Part shown: in pieces, positions 35,217 through 45,300 of the stretch | How the letters are laid out: every line of letters starts with the position of its first letter | How positions within the stretch are numbered: the first letter of the stretch is position 1 | Source of the DNA: Lentzea xinjiangensis | GTDB lineage: Bacteria > Actinomycetota > Actinomycetes > Mycobacteriales > Pseudonocardiaceae | DNA: 64,000 bases | Reading direction: 5' to 3' | Assembly: GCF_900110955.1 (NCBI RefSeq) | Contig: NZ_FOFR01000009.1 | Span: 124,001-188,000, forward strand | Translations under genes and position numbers: made by a program | The notes under the pieces: model-generated | Database searches by the model: none | The model's input: the letters and a program-made list of their open reading frames with translations, nothing else | What the model was told of the DNA's origin: nothing

Positions 35217-35354
35217 ATGGACCACCTCTACAACGACGGTGTCGCTGAGATCTCCTACCACGGGTCGCCGGACCACCTGTACTTCCCCTGGCGCGGTTCC
35301 CTCACTGACGACGACGAAGGTCTGGAGCCGACCATCGTCCGCAGCATGGACTGA
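35217..35354 (+). CDS. 45-residue small protein of unknown function
   Basis: The ORF runs from ATG at 35217 to TGA at 35354, with GGGAG about 10 bases before the start. 39 of its 45 codons end in G or C, matching real genes of this genome. The product begins MDHLYNDGVAEISYHG, contains DHLYFPWRG in the middle and has an acidic stretch (LTDDDEGLE) followed by PTIVRSMD. It has no cysteine, signal peptide or membrane segment. The next gene, an alpha/beta hydrolase, begins 19 bp after its stop, so the two are likely co-translated. It could be a partner peptide, a precursor peptide or a leader; none of these is established. Confidence 0.6.
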   Translation: MDHLYNDGVAEISYHGSPDHLYFPWRGSLTDDDEGLEPTIVRSMD

Positions 35355-35373
35355 CGAAACCCGGGGGTCCCCC

Positions 35374-36138
35374 ATGTCCGGCCTGTCCACCGTCGTCAAG
35401 GGCACCGGCCCGGCCCTGCTCCTCGTGCACGGCGCGGGCGGCAGCATCCAGGCCAACTACGGCCCGGTCCTCGGGACCCTCACCCAGCACTTCACCGTCA
35501 TCGCACCGGACCTGCCGGGATCGGGCGGCTCCCCGAAGGCCGCGGGAGCGCTCGACCTGGACAAGCTCGCCGACGACCTCGTCGACATCGCCGTGCGGGC
35601 CGGGCACGAGTCGTTCTTCGTGTCCGGCTACTCGATGGGCTGCGCGGTCGCCGTCACGGCGGCGGTGCGGCACCCCGACCGGGTGCGCGGGCTGGTGCTG
35701 AGCACCCCGTTCGCCAAGATCGACGCCGCGACCAAGGCGAAGATCGACGAGTGGAAGTCGCTGCTGGACGGGTCGCGCGCGGTGCTGTCGCGGTTCATCC
35801 TGTCGGTGATGTGCAGCAAGGAGTACCTGGCCAGGCTGACCCCGGCGCAGGCGGAGGGCTTCGCCGAGCTGATCGGCGCGAGCGTGCCGACCGGCTCCCC
35901 CGCGCACGTCGACCTGATCCTGAAGATCGACCTGACCGGCCTGCTGCCGCGGGTCACCCAGCCGACGCTGGTGATCGGCGCGTCCGGCGACCAGCTCCTG
36001 TCCCGCGAGCTGGGCAAGGAGGTCTCGGACCTCATCCCCGGCTCGAAGTACACCGACATCGCGTGCGGCCACGCCATCGCGCTGGAGGCGGCGATGCCGT
36101 GGTCCCGGCTGATCACGGACTACCTGACGTCCATCTGA
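35374..36138 (+). CDS. Alpha/beta hydrolase
   Basis: This 254-residue cytosolic protein starts at ATG 35374 (MSGLSTVVKGTGPALLLVHG). The oxyanion region is VHGAGGS, the nucleophile elbow GYSMG places Ser at 87, Asp is in VIGASGDQLLS (about 207) and His in ACGHAIALE (about 235). It resembles general esterase/lactonase-like hydrolases; the substrate cannot be inferred. It follows the 45-residue ORF by 19 bp. Its 3' end overlaps the convergent recD2 gene by 19 bp. Confidence 0.88.
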   Translation: MSGLSTVVKGTGPALLLVHGAGGSIQANYGPVLGTLTQHFTVIAPDLPGSGGSPKAAGALDLDKLADDLVDIAVRAGHESFFVSGYSMGCAVAVTAAVRHPDRVRGLVLSTPFAKIDAATKAKIDEWKSLLDGSRAVLSRFILSVMCSKEYLARLTPAQAEGFAELIGASVPTGSPAHVDLILKIDLTGLLPRVTQPTLVIGASGDQLLSRELGKEVSDLIPGSKYTDIACGHAIALEAAMPWSRLITDYLTSI

Positions 36139-38297
36139 GCGGTGCGGAGGCGGTGGGCCAGCGCCGTGTGGCGGCGGCCCGCCCCCACCGTCCGGACGGC
36201 CTGGCCGATGGCCCGTTTGCTGCCGACGAGGACGACGAGCTTCTTCGCGCGCGTGACGGCGGTGTAGAGCAGGTTGCGCTGCAACATCATCCACGCGCTG
36301 GTCGTGATCGGGATGACCACGCACGGGTACTCGCTGCCCTGTGACCGGTGGATGGTCATGGCGTAGGCGTGGCTCAGCTCGTCCAGCTCGGAGAACTCGT
36401 AGTCGACCTCTTCGTCCTCGTCGGTGCGGATCGTGAGCTTCTGCTCGACGGGGTCGAGTGCGATGACGATGCCGAGGGTGCCGTTGAAGACGCCGTTGCG
36501 GCCCTTGTCGTAGTTGTTGCGGATCTGCGTGACCTTGTCGCCGACCTTGAACACCCTGCCGCCGAACCGCTTCTCCGGCAGGTTGTCGCGCGACGGGGTG
36601 AGCGCTTCCTGGAGGACGGTGTTCAGCGCGCCGGCGCCCGCCGGGCCGCGGTGCATCGGGGCGAGGACCTGGATGTCCTTGCGCGGGTCGAGCCCGAACC
36701 TGCGCGGGATGCGGTTCGCGACCACATCGACCGTCGTCGTCGCGGCCTCCTCCGCTTCGTCGGTGCTGAAGAGGAAGAAGTCCGGAAGTCCCTGCACCAG
36801 CGGGTAGTCGCCGCTGTTGATGCGGTGGGCGTTCGTGACCACCCCGGACTCCTGCGCCTGCCGGAAGATGTGCGTGAGGCGGACGTTCGGGATCGGGCTG
36901 CCCTGCGCCAGCACGTCCCTGAGCACCTCGCCCGCGCCGACCGACGGGAGCTGGTCGACGTCGCCGACGAGCAGGAGGTGGGCGCCGGGCGGGACGGCCT
37001 TCACGAGCTTGTTGGCGAGCAGCAGGTCCAGCATCGACGCCTCGTCGACGACCACCAGGTCGGCGTCGAGCGGGTGGTCGCGGTCGTACGCCGCGTCGCC
37101 GCCGGGCCGCAGCTCCAGCAGCCGGTGCACGGTGCGGGCCTCGTGCCCGGTCAGCTCGGTGAGGCGCTTGGCCGCCCGTCCGGTGGGCGCGGCGAGGACG
37201 ATCTTGGCGCCCTTGGCCTGGGCCAGCCGGACGATCGAGCGGACGGTGAAGCTCTTGCCGCAGCCGGGGCCGCCGGTCAGCACCGCGACCTTCCGCGTCA
37301 GCGCGAGCCGCACGGCCTCGGCCTGGTGCTGCTCCAGGTCCGTGCCGAGCCAGGCGAACGCCTTGTCCCAGTCGACGGACGCGAAGGCCGGCATGCGGTC
37401 GGTGTCCGCGTGCAGCAGCCTCTTGAGCTGGGACGCCATCGAGATCTCCGCGCGGTGGAACGGGACCAGGTAGATGGCGACCTCGTCGTCGGGCAGGTCC
37501 TCGCGGACCACGCCCTCCTCCTCGACGAGCTCGGCGAGGCAGTCGATGACCAGGCCGGTGTCGACCTGGAGGATCTTGACGGCCTCCGCGATCAGGGCCT
37601 GTTCCGGCAGGTAGCAGTTGCCGTCGGTGGTGGCCTCGGACAGCGTGAACTGCAGACCGGCCTTGACCCGCTGCGGGCTGTCGTGGGGGATGCCGACGGC
37701 CTTCGCGATCAGGTCCGCGGTCTTGAAGCCGATGCCCCAGACGTCGCTCGCCAGCCGGTACGGCTCCTCCTTCACGACCTCGATGGCCTTGTCCGCGTAC
37801 TGCTTGTAGATGCGGACGGCGAGGCTCGTGGAGACGCCGACGCCCTGGAGGAAGACCATGACCTCCTTGATGGCCTTCTGCTCCTCCCAGGCGTCCGCGA
37901 TGAGCTTGGTCCGCTTCGGGCCGAGCTTCGGGACCTCGACCAGGCGCTCGGGCGTGTGCTCGATGACGTCCAGCGCGTCGACGCCGAAGTGCGTGACGAT
38001 CCTGTCCGCGAGCACCGGGCCGATGCCCTTGATCAACCCGGAGCCGAGGTAGCGGCGGATGCCCTGGATCGTGGCGGGCAGCACCGTCGTGTAGTCGTCG
38101 ACGTGGAACTGCTTGCCGTACTGCGGGTGCGAGCCCCAGTGGCCGCGCATGCGGATAGACTCGCCGGGCTGCGCGCCGAGCAGCGCGCCGACGACCGTGA
38201 CCAGGTCGCCGCGGCCGGTGTCGACCTTGGCGACGGTGTAGCCGTTGTCCTCGTTGGCGTAGGTGATCCTCTCCAGGACCGCTTCGAGGACGTTCAT
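36120..38297 (-). CDS. recD2: RecD2-type DNA helicase
   Basis: This 725-residue SF1B 5'-to-3' helicase is a stand-alone relative of the RecD subunit. The N-terminal extension specific to RecD2 (about 1-190) includes helix-hairpin-helix repeats (GLIKGIGPVLADRIVTHFG, VPKLGPKRTKLIADAW). Walker A is GGPGCGKSFT (about 340) and Walker B is VVVDEASMLD. The final motif is HAYAMTIHRSQGSEYPCVVI, typical of UvrD_C_2. It acts in DNA repair without RecBC; recB and recC are not present here. It is divergent from the two-component system genes. Confidence 0.95.
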   Translation of the reverse strand: MNVLEAVLERITYANEDNGYTVAKVDTGRGDLVTVVGALLGAQPGESIRMRGHWGSHPQYGKQFHVDDYTTVLPATIQGIRRYLGSGLIKGIGPVLADRIVTHFGVDALDVIEHTPERLVEVPKLGPKRTKLIADAWEEQKAIKEVMVFLQGVGVSTSLAVRIYKQYADKAIEVVKEEPYRLASDVWGIGFKTADLIAKAVGIPHDSPQRVKAGLQFTLSEATTDGNCYLPEQALIAEAVKILQVDTGLVIDCLAELVEEEGVVREDLPDDEVAIYLVPFHRAEISMASQLKRLLHADTDRMPAFASVDWDKAFAWLGTDLEQHQAEAVRLALTRKVAVLTGGPGCGKSFTVRSIVRLAQAKGAKIVLAAPTGRAAKRLTELTGHEARTVHRLLELRPGGDAAYDRDHPLDADLVVVDEASMLDLLLANKLVKAVPPGAHLLLVGDVDQLPSVGAGEVLRDVLAQGSPIPNVRLTHIFRQAQESGVVTNAHRINSGDYPLVQGLPDFFLFSTDEAEEAATTTVDVVANRIPRRFGLDPRKDIQVLAPMHRGPAGAGALNTVLQEALTPSRDNLPEKRFGGRVFKVGDKVTQIRNNYDKGRNGVFNGTLGIVIALDPVEQKLTIRTDEDEEVDYEFSELDELSHAYAMTIHRSQGSEYPCVVIPITTSAWMMLQRNLLYTAVTRAKKLVVLVGSKRAIGQAVRTVGAGRRHTALAHRLRTAQMDVR

Positions 38298-38413
38298 GCC
38301 CCGAACCTACATCGGCCCGTTCCCGGTCCGCGCCGGACGACCGCGCGGCTTCTGCACACGATCTTCACAACTTGTCCCGGCGTCCTCCACGACATGCCCA
38401 TAAAGTCGCCGTC

Positions 38414-39103
38414 ATGACAGGTCAGCGCCGGGTCCTCGTAGTGGAGGACGACATCACGATCGCCGAGTCCGTCGCCGCGCGGCTGCGGGCGGAGGGCTTC
38501 GTGGTGTCGGTGGCCCACGACGGGCCGTCCGGGGTCGCCCAGGCCGCTTCGTTCCTGCCCGACCTGGTGGTCCTGGACGTGATGCTGCCGGGGTTCGACG
38601 GCCTCGAGGTGTGCCGGCGGATCCAGGCGTCGCGGTCGGTGCCGGTGCTGATGCTGACCGCGCGGGGGGACGAGACCGATCTGCTGGTCGGCCTCGCCGT
38701 GGGAGCCGACGACTACCTGACCAAGCCGTTCTCGATGCGCGAGCTGGCGGCACGGGTGCACGTGCTGCTGCGGCGGGTCTCGCGGGCCGCGTCGTCGCGG
38801 TCGCTGGAGCTCGGCGACCTGGTGATCGACCTGGCCTCGCGCCGGGTGTCGCGCTCGGGCACCGAGGCGCACCTGACGCCGACCGAGTACGACCTGCTGG
38901 TGTTCCTGGCCGAGCGCCCGTCCGCCGTGCAGTCGCGGGAGCGGTTGCTGGCGCAGGCGTGCGGGTGGCACGAGGGGGCCTCGTCGCGGACGGTCGACAG
39001 CCACGTGAAGGCGCTGCGGCGCAAGCTCGGGGCCGACCTGATCCGGACCGTGCACGGGGTGGGGTACGCGCTGGAGGTCCCGCGCGAGGAGGTGTCCCCG
39101 TGA
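38414..39103 (+). CDS. OmpR/PhoB-family response regulator
   Basis: From the ATG at 38414 (MTGQRRVLVVEDDITIAES) this gives 229 residues. The receiver domain has the acidic pocket VVEDD, phosphoacceptor Asp near 56 (LVVLDVMLPGFDG), Thr in LMLTARG and Lys in DDYLTKPFS. The C-terminal winged helix reads LTPTEYDLLVFLAE, then SRTVDSHVKALRRKLGA and TVHGVGYAL. CATAAAGT just upstream may be a -10 with little or no leader. It overlaps the kinase gene by 4 bp, so the two form a translationally coupled pair. Confidence 0.94.
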   Translation: MTGQRRVLVVEDDITIAESVAARLRAEGFVVSVAHDGPSGVAQAASFLPDLVVLDVMLPGFDGLEVCRRIQASRSVPVLMLTARGDETDLLVGLAVGADDYLTKPFSMRELAARVHVLLRRVSRAASSRSLELGDLVIDLASRRVSRSGTEAHLTPTEYDLLVFLAERPSAVQSRERLLAQACGWHEGASSRTVDSHVKALRRKLGADLIRTVHGVGYALEVPREEVSP

Positions 39104-40098
39104 AGCGGGTGCTGGAGCTGCTCGACATGCTCCCGCGCCCGCTGGACTCGGTGCGGTCGATCAAGCTCAAGCTCGGCATCGTCATCGTGGTGTCGGGGTG
39201 CGTGTCGTTCGCGTACTTCCGCTACGTCACGGGATGGCTGCCGCCGCGGACCACGTTGATCGCGCTCGTGCTGGGACTGCTGACCTCGCAGCTCCTGGCG
39301 CACGGCATGACCTCTCCGCTGCGGGAGATGACCTCGGCGGCGCGGTCCATGGCCTCCGGGGACTACTCGCGGTCGGTCAGGGCCACCTCGTCCGACGAGG
39401 TCGGGCAACTGGCGGAGGCGTTCACCGTGATGGCCGCCGACCTCGCCGCCGCCGACCGGCAGCGGCGGGAGCTGATCGCGAACGTCTCGCACGAGCTGCG
39501 GACCCCCATCTCGGCCCTGCAGGCCGTGCTGGAGAACGTGGTCGACGGCGTGGCCGCGGCCGACGCGGCGACCATGCGGACCGCGCTGGCCCAGACCGAG
39601 CGGCTGGGACGGCTCGTGTCGGAGCTGCTCGACCTGTCGAGGATCGACGCCGGCGTCCTGTCGCTCAACCGGGAGCCGCTGCCGGTGTCCTCGCTGGTCG
39701 CCGACGTGGTGGCCGAGGCGGCCGTGGCCGCTCCCGCCGCGTCGTTCTCGATCGACGTCCCCGCGGACCTGACGGTGCTCGCCGACGGGGAACGGCTCCA
39801 CCAGGTGCTGGTGAACCTGGTGGACAACGCGGCCCGGCACGGACCCACCGGGGGGTTGGTGTCCGTGTCGGGCCGTGCGGCCGGTGACTCGGTCGTGCTG
39901 GAGGTGCGCGACGAGGGGCCGGGCATCGCCCTGGCCGACCGGTCGCGGATCTTCGAGAGGTTCACCAGGGGGGAGCGGGCGGGCGGTGGCGGGACGGGAC
40001 TCGGTCTCGCCATCGCCCGGTGGGTGGTGGACCTGCACGGCGGGACGATCGCCGTCGTGGACCCCGGCTCGTGCATCCGGGTGACCTTGCCCCGCTGA
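39100..40098 (+). CDS. Sensor histidine kinase
   Basis: From the GTG at 39100, overlapping the regulator stop in GTGA, this gives 332 residues. Two transmembrane helices (about 25-45 and 52-68) are separated by only a few residues, so there is no real extracellular sensor domain and the membrane itself or a partner may be sensed. HAMP covers about 68-120. The phosphoaccepting His is near 131 (NVSHELRTPISALQ). The ATPase domain has LVDNAARHGP (N box), VRDEGPGI (G1) and GGTGLGLAIARWVV (G2). It is the cognate kinase of the preceding response regulator. Confidence 0.93.
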   Translation: MKRVLELLDMLPRPLDSVRSIKLKLGIVIVVSGCVSFAYFRYVTGWLPPRTTLIALVLGLLTSQLLAHGMTSPLREMTSAARSMASGDYSRSVRATSSDEVGQLAEAFTVMAADLAAADRQRRELIANVSHELRTPISALQAVLENVVDGVAAADAATMRTALAQTERLGRLVSELLDLSRIDAGVLSLNREPLPVSSLVADVVAEAAVAAPAASFSIDVPADLTVLADGERLHQVLVNLVDNAARHGPTGGLVSVSGRAAGDSVVLEVRDEGPGIALADRSRIFERFTRGERAGGGGTGLGLAIARWVVDLHGGTIAVVDPGSCIRVTLPR

Positions 40099-40169
40099 CT
40101 TCTTCGGTTCGCACTTCTGCTCGGTGTGACGGTGACGCGCGCCCTTTTCCGGCGCCAGGGAGAGAAGAA

Positions 40170-42341
40170 ATGACCGACTCGACTGATTCGACCGACTCGA
40201 CCGGCCCCGCGGGGGCCTCCTCGCCGGAGGGGACACCGCGGTCGCGGTACCGGCACTTCCGGAAGGTCGGGTACCGGCCGGTGGCGGCGGGCTCGCCGGA
40301 GCGTTCGGTGGCGGCTGAGGAGACCTCGGGCGCCTCGGCGGAGAAGGCCGCCGAGGCTGGTGGAGACCGGGAGGGCGCCGAGGGCGCGCGGCTGGCGGAC
40401 ACACCGGCGTCGCGCTCCACGGCCGCGGAGGCCGCGGAGGCCGCGGAGGCCGCGCTGCCCGCGGGTACGACGGCGCCGCGGCAGGTGACCGCAGGGGCCA
40501 CCGAAGGCCCGCAGCACGCAGACACGACGGCGCCACAGCCCACGACCGCGGAGCCCGCCGAAGCCTCGCGGCCCGCGGGCTCAACGGCGCCGCGCCAGGC
40601 GACCGCAGGGGCCGCCGAAGCCCCGCGACCCGCAGAAACAACGGCGCCACAGCCCACGACCGCGGAGCCCGCCGAAGCCCCGCGGCCCGCGGGCTCAACG
40701 GCGCCACAGCCCACGGCCGCGGAGCCCACCGGGGCCCCGCGGCCGGTGGGCACACCGGCACCGCAACACGCGACCCCAGAGCCCACCGGACGGCCCGCCG
40801 AAGCCCCGCGACCCGCGGGAGTGGCCACCGCGACCCTGCCACCGCCCTCGGCGTGGCAGAGCCAGCCGCGCCACCTCGCCCCGCCGGTGGTCGTGCCGGC
40901 CCCCGGCGTCCCGCTCCTGCCCTGGTGGACCCCACCCGCGGCGGGCGCTCCCGGCAAGGTGCTCGTCGCCGGACTCGTGGCGGGGCTCGCGGGGGCCTTC
41001 CTCGCCCCGCCCGGCAACGGCGTCGGCTGGTTCCTCGCGGGCCTGGCCGGTGTCGGCGGCGTGCTGGTCGCCACGGGCAGGCCGACCGCCGAGCGGGCGC
41101 TGTGGCTGGCCGCGGCCCTCGCGTTCCTCGCGATGGGCTTCCTGCGCGCGGCCGAGTGGATCTTCCCGCTGTGCGTCCTGGCGTCCATCGCGTGCGGCTC
41201 GATCGCCGTGGCGGGCGGCAAGACGGTGCGCGGGCTGCTGTTCGGCGTGGTCGGTGTCGGGCTCGCCGGGTTCCGGTCGATCCCGTGGGTGGCGAAGGGT
41301 CTCGCCAGGCGCGGGCCGATCGGCGTCCGGCCGTTCGCCTCCGCCGGTGTGGCGCTGGTGCTGCTGGTGGTGTTCGGGTCGTTGCTGGCGGGGGCGGACC
41401 AGGCGTTCAACGACTTCCTCGAGGGCCTGGTGCCGGACCTCGAGATCGGCGTGTACGTGCGGATGGGGTTCTACGGAGTGGTCGCGGCGCTGGGCGCGCT
41501 GGGGGCGTGCTACCTCGTCGCGGCGCCGGCGACCATCGACGAGGACGCCGAGGTCAAGCCGGGGTCGTTGCGGCTCAAGGACTACGGGCTTCCGGTCGGC
41601 GTACTCGTGTTGCTGTTCACCGGGTTCGTGGGGACGCAGCTCGCGGTTCTGTTCGGTGGCGAGGCTTACGTGCTGAGGACGGCGGGTGTCACGTTCGCCG
41701 AGTACGCGCGGTCGGGCTTCTGGCAGCTCCTGTGGGTGACGATCCTGACGCTGGGCGTCATCGCGGGCGTGGCGCGGTTCGCGGCGAAGAAGACCGCGCG
41801 GGACCAGCTCTGGCTGCGGCTCCTGCTCGGGGCGCTCGCGGTCCTCACCTTGGTGATCGTGGCGAGTGCGTTGAGCCGCATGTGGTTCTACCAGCAGGCG
41901 TACGGGTGGACGGTGCTGCGGCTGCTCGTCGCGTCGTGCGAGGTGTGGCTCGCGGTGGTCTACCTGATGGTGATCGCGAGCGGGATCACGTTGCGCGCCA
42001 AGTGGTTGCCGAAGGCGATCGTCGGCACCGGGGCGGCGTTCTTCCTCGCCGTGGTGGTGCTGAACCCCGAACGGGTGGTCGCCGACTACAACGTGTCGCG
42101 GTTCGAGGCCACGAAGAAGATCGACACGGCTTACCTGGCGCAGCTCTCGGAAGACGCGGTGCCCGCGCTGCTGCGGTTGCCCGAGCCGGAACGGTCGTGC
42201 GCCTTGCAGTGGGTGCGGAACCGCACGTTCGAACAGGACTGGCGGGAGTTCAACCTGGCGCGCCACAACGCCAGGAGGTCACTCGAAGGTGTCCCGGTGA
42301 CTGGGCTCACCTGTGAGTCGTCCTACTTCGGAGAGCGGTAG
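40170..42341 (+). CDS. DUF4153/DUF4173-like membrane protein with repetitive N-terminus
   Basis: From the ATG at 40170 (RBS AGGGAGAGAAG) this gives 723 residues. Residues 1-245 are low-complexity, rich in Ala, Pro, Thr and Glu, and include six 19-residue repeats of the type TAPQPTTAEPAEAPRPAGS. The rest has about ten transmembrane helices and matches the DUF4153/DUF4173 pattern: QAFNDFLEG, VTFAEYARSGFWQLLWV, and RMWFYQQAYGWTVLRLL. A short soluble tail follows the last helix. Function is unknown; such proteins often lie near two-component genes. It follows the histidine kinase gene by 71 bp and precedes the NRPS gene by 46 bp. Confidence 0.82.
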   Translation: MTDSTDSTDSTGPAGASSPEGTPRSRYRHFRKVGYRPVAAGSPERSVAAEETSGASAEKAAEAGGDREGAEGARLADTPASRSTAAEAAEAAEAALPAGTTAPRQVTAGATEGPQHADTTAPQPTTAEPAEASRPAGSTAPRQATAGAAEAPRPAETTAPQPTTAEPAEAPRPAGSTAPQPTAAEPTGAPRPVGTPAPQHATPEPTGRPAEAPRPAGVATATLPPPSAWQSQPRHLAPPVVVPAPGVPLLPWWTPPAAGAPGKVLVAGLVAGLAGAFLAPPGNGVGWFLAGLAGVGGVLVATGRPTAERALWLAAALAFLAMGFLRAAEWIFPLCVLASIACGSIAVAGGKTVRGLLFGVVGVGLAGFRSIPWVAKGLARRGPIGVRPFASAGVALVLLVVFGSLLAGADQAFNDFLEGLVPDLEIGVYVRMGFYGVVAALGALGACYLVAAPATIDEDAEVKPGSLRLKDYGLPVGVLVLLFTGFVGTQLAVLFGGEAYVLRTAGVTFAEYARSGFWQLLWVTILTLGVIAGVARFAAKKTARDQLWLRLLLGALAVLTLVIVASALSRMWFYQQAYGWTVLRLLVASCEVWLAVVYLMVIASGITLRAKWLPKAIVGTGAAFFLAVVVLNPERVVADYNVSRFEATKKIDTAYLAQLSEDAVPALLRLPEPERSCALQWVRNRTFEQDWREFNLARHNARRSLEGVPVTGLTCESSYFGER
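40470..40811 (+). repeat. 57-bp coding minisatellite, six units
   Basis: Units start at 40470, 40527, 40584, 40641, 40698 and 40755 with an exact 57-bp period. Each encodes a 19-residue unit opening with TAP or PAP. Units at 40527 and 40641 are almost identical over most of their length, suggesting recent expansion. Confidence 0.92.
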
Positions 42342-42387
42342 TCCGTGAAGCGCGGGTAAAGTTGTCGGTCTGCCAGTTGCCGAGAGG

Positions 42388-45300
42388 GTGAGAAGTGACG
42401 CTGTCGTGACCATTGCGGCCGAACCCGTTGTTCTTCGATCGATGTTCACGGCAGGGGGTGCGCCCACCCCGCGCACACTGCTGGACATCCTGCGCGCGAG
42501 TGCCGAACAGCACCCGGACGCGCCGGCCGTCGACGACGGCACCACCGCGCTCACGTACCGCGCGCTGATCTCGGAAGTGCTCCAGCTCAAGGAGAAGCTC
42601 GCCGCCGAAGGTGTCGGGGTCGGCGACCGGGTGGGCGTTCGCGTGCCGTCCGGGACCGCCGACCTCTACGTCTCGATCCTCGCGACCCTCGCGGCGGGCG
42701 CGGCCTACGTGCCCGTCGACTTCGAGGACCCCGACGAGCGCGCCGAGCTCGTTTTCGGTGAGGCGCAAGTGAGTGCGGTGCTCGGCGAAGGCCGATCCCT
42801 TGCGCTGCACGGCACTCCGCTCGGCGTGCCCGGCGAGCCCGGCCTGGACGACGACGCGTGGATCATCTTCACGTCCGGTTCCACCGGCAAGCCCAAGGGC
42901 GTCGCGGTCACGCACCGCAGCGCCGCCGCGTTCGTCGACGCCGAGGCGCGGCTCTTCCTGCCCGACGAGCCGATCGGGCCGGAGGACCGGGTGCTGGCGG
43001 GACTCTCCGTCGCGTTCGACGCCTCCTGCGAGGAGATGTGGCTCGCCTGGCGCCACGGCGCCTGCCTGGTGCCCGCGCCGCGCTCGCTGGTGCGCACCGG
43101 CATGGACCTGGGGCCGTGGCTGGTCGAGCAGGAGATCACCGTCGTCTCCACCGTCCCGACGCTGGCCGCGCTGTGGCCGGTCGAGGCGCTGGACGACGTG
43201 CGGCTGCTGATCTTCGGCGGCGAGGCCTGCCCGCCGGAGCTGGCCGAGCGGCTCGCCGTTCCCGGCCGCGAGGTCTGGAACACCTACGGCCCGACGGAAG
43301 CGACCGTCGTCGCCTGCGCCGCGCGGATGACCGGCGACGGTCCCGTGCGCATCGGCCTGCCGCTGGCCGGCTGGGAGCTCGTCGTCGTCGACGCCGGGGG
43401 CGAGGTCGTGCCGATGGGCGAGCCCGGCGAACTGGTGATCGGCGGCGTCGGCCTGGCGCGCTACCTGGACGCCGAGAAGGACGCGCAGAAGTACGCGCCG
43501 CTGCCCTCGATGGGCTGGGACCGCGCGTACCGCAGCGGTGACGTGGTCCGCGCCGAGCCGGAAGGCCTCGTCTTCCTCGGCCGCGCGGACGAGCAGATCA
43601 AGCTCGGCGGGCGGCGCATCGAGCTGGGTGAGGTCGACGCGGCGCTGGCCGCGCTGCCCGGTGTCGCCGGTGCCGCTGCCGCCGTGCGCACGACGCGGGG
43701 CGGCAACCAGATCCTCGTCGGCTACGTGGTGGCCGGCGAGGAGTTCGACCAGGAGGCTGCCGTCGAACGGCTGCGGGCCGAGCTGCCCGCCGCGCTGGTG
43801 CCGCTGATCGCGGTGGTCGGCACGCTGCCGACGCGCACGTCCGGCAAGGTCGACCGCGCCGCGCTGCCGTGGCCGCTCGAGTCGATGGACACCGCGGGCG
43901 TGGTGTTCTCGGGCCTCGAGGGCTGGCTCGCGGAGCAGTGGGCCGCGGTGCTCGGTTCCGGGCCTTCTTCCGAGGACGCGAACTTCTTCTCCTCCGGCGG
44001 CAGCTCGCTGGGCGCCGCCCAGCTCGTCTCGATGGTCCGCACGCGCTACCCCAGCACGTCGGTGTCGGACGTCTACCAGAACCCGACGCTGCACGGGCTG
44101 GCGCGACGGCTGGAGTCGTACGGCGAGGCCGCCGAGGTGCACGAGGTCGCGCCGACGCCGCGCTGGACCGGCGTGCTCCAGACGTTGCTGATGATCCCGC
44201 TGCTGACCGTTGCGGGCGCGCGCTGGGTCGTGGCGCTGACGGCGCTGTCGAACGTGCTGGGCTGGACCTCGGTCTCGTGGTGGTGGGTCGCCGCCGGAGC
44301 CGTGGTGTTCCTCAGCCCCGCCGGACGGCTGGCGATCTCCGCCGGCGGCGCGCGGCTGCTGCTGCGGGGCGTGAAGCCCGGCGAGTACCCGCGCGGTGGC
44401 TCCGTCCACCTGCGACTGTGGACGGCCGAGTTGCTGGCGCGGATGTCGCGCGCGACCGACCTCTCCGGCTCGTGGGTCACCCACTACGCGCGGGCGCTGG
44501 GCGCGAAGATCGGTCCCGGTGTGGACCTGCACTCGCTGCCCCCGGTCACCGGCATGCTGAAGATCGGGCGCGGCGCCGCCGTCGAGCCCGAGGTCGACCT
44601 GTCCGGCTGGTGGCTCGACGGGGACCGGCTGCGCATCGGCCGCGTCCGGATCGGCGCCGGTGCGACCGTGGGCGCGCGCAGCACGCTGTTCCCCGGCGCG
44701 CGGATCGGCAAGCGGGCCGAGGTGGCGCCCGGTTCGGGTGTCGTGCGGTCCGTGCCGACCGGTCAGCGCTGGGCGGGCGTTCCGGCGACCCGCGAGGGCA
44801 AGGCGGCGCGCTCGTTCCCGGCACGCCGCCCGCAGCGCTCGCGCTCCTGGAACCTCATGTACGGCGTCTCGTCCGGCCTGCTGGGCGTGCTGCCGCTGCT
44901 GGCGGCGGCTCCGGCCCTGCTGTACGTGCTGCGCCGGCCGGTGACGCTCACGTCGGCGTTGTGGGACGTCCCGGTCGCCTCGGCGATCTGGTTCGGCTCG
45001 TACGCGCTGCTGGTGCTGGTCTGCGTGCGGTTGCTGGGCATCGGCCTGCGCGAGGGCCACTACCCCGTGCACAGCCGCGTGGCGTGGCAGGCGTGGACGA
45101 CCGAGCGGTTGATGAACAACGCGCGCTCGGCGCTGTTCCCGCTGTACGCGTCACTGTTCACGCCGGTGTGGCTGCGGCTGCTCGGCATGAAGGTCGGCCG
45201 CCACGTCGAGGCGTCCACCGTGGTCGCGCTGCCGAAGATGACCCGCGTGGACGACGGCGCGTTCCTGGCCGACGACACGATGGTCGCGACCTACGAGCTG

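Noticed and set aside
35217-35354. Lasso or lanthipeptide precursor
   Set aside because: No cysteine, and no lasso B/C proteins, lanthionine synthetase or radical-SAM enzyme nearby.
42307-45072. Long minus-strand open frame antisense to the NRPS gene
   Set aside because: Gln/Arg/His-rich shadow without domains; the plus strand has complete NRPS motifs.
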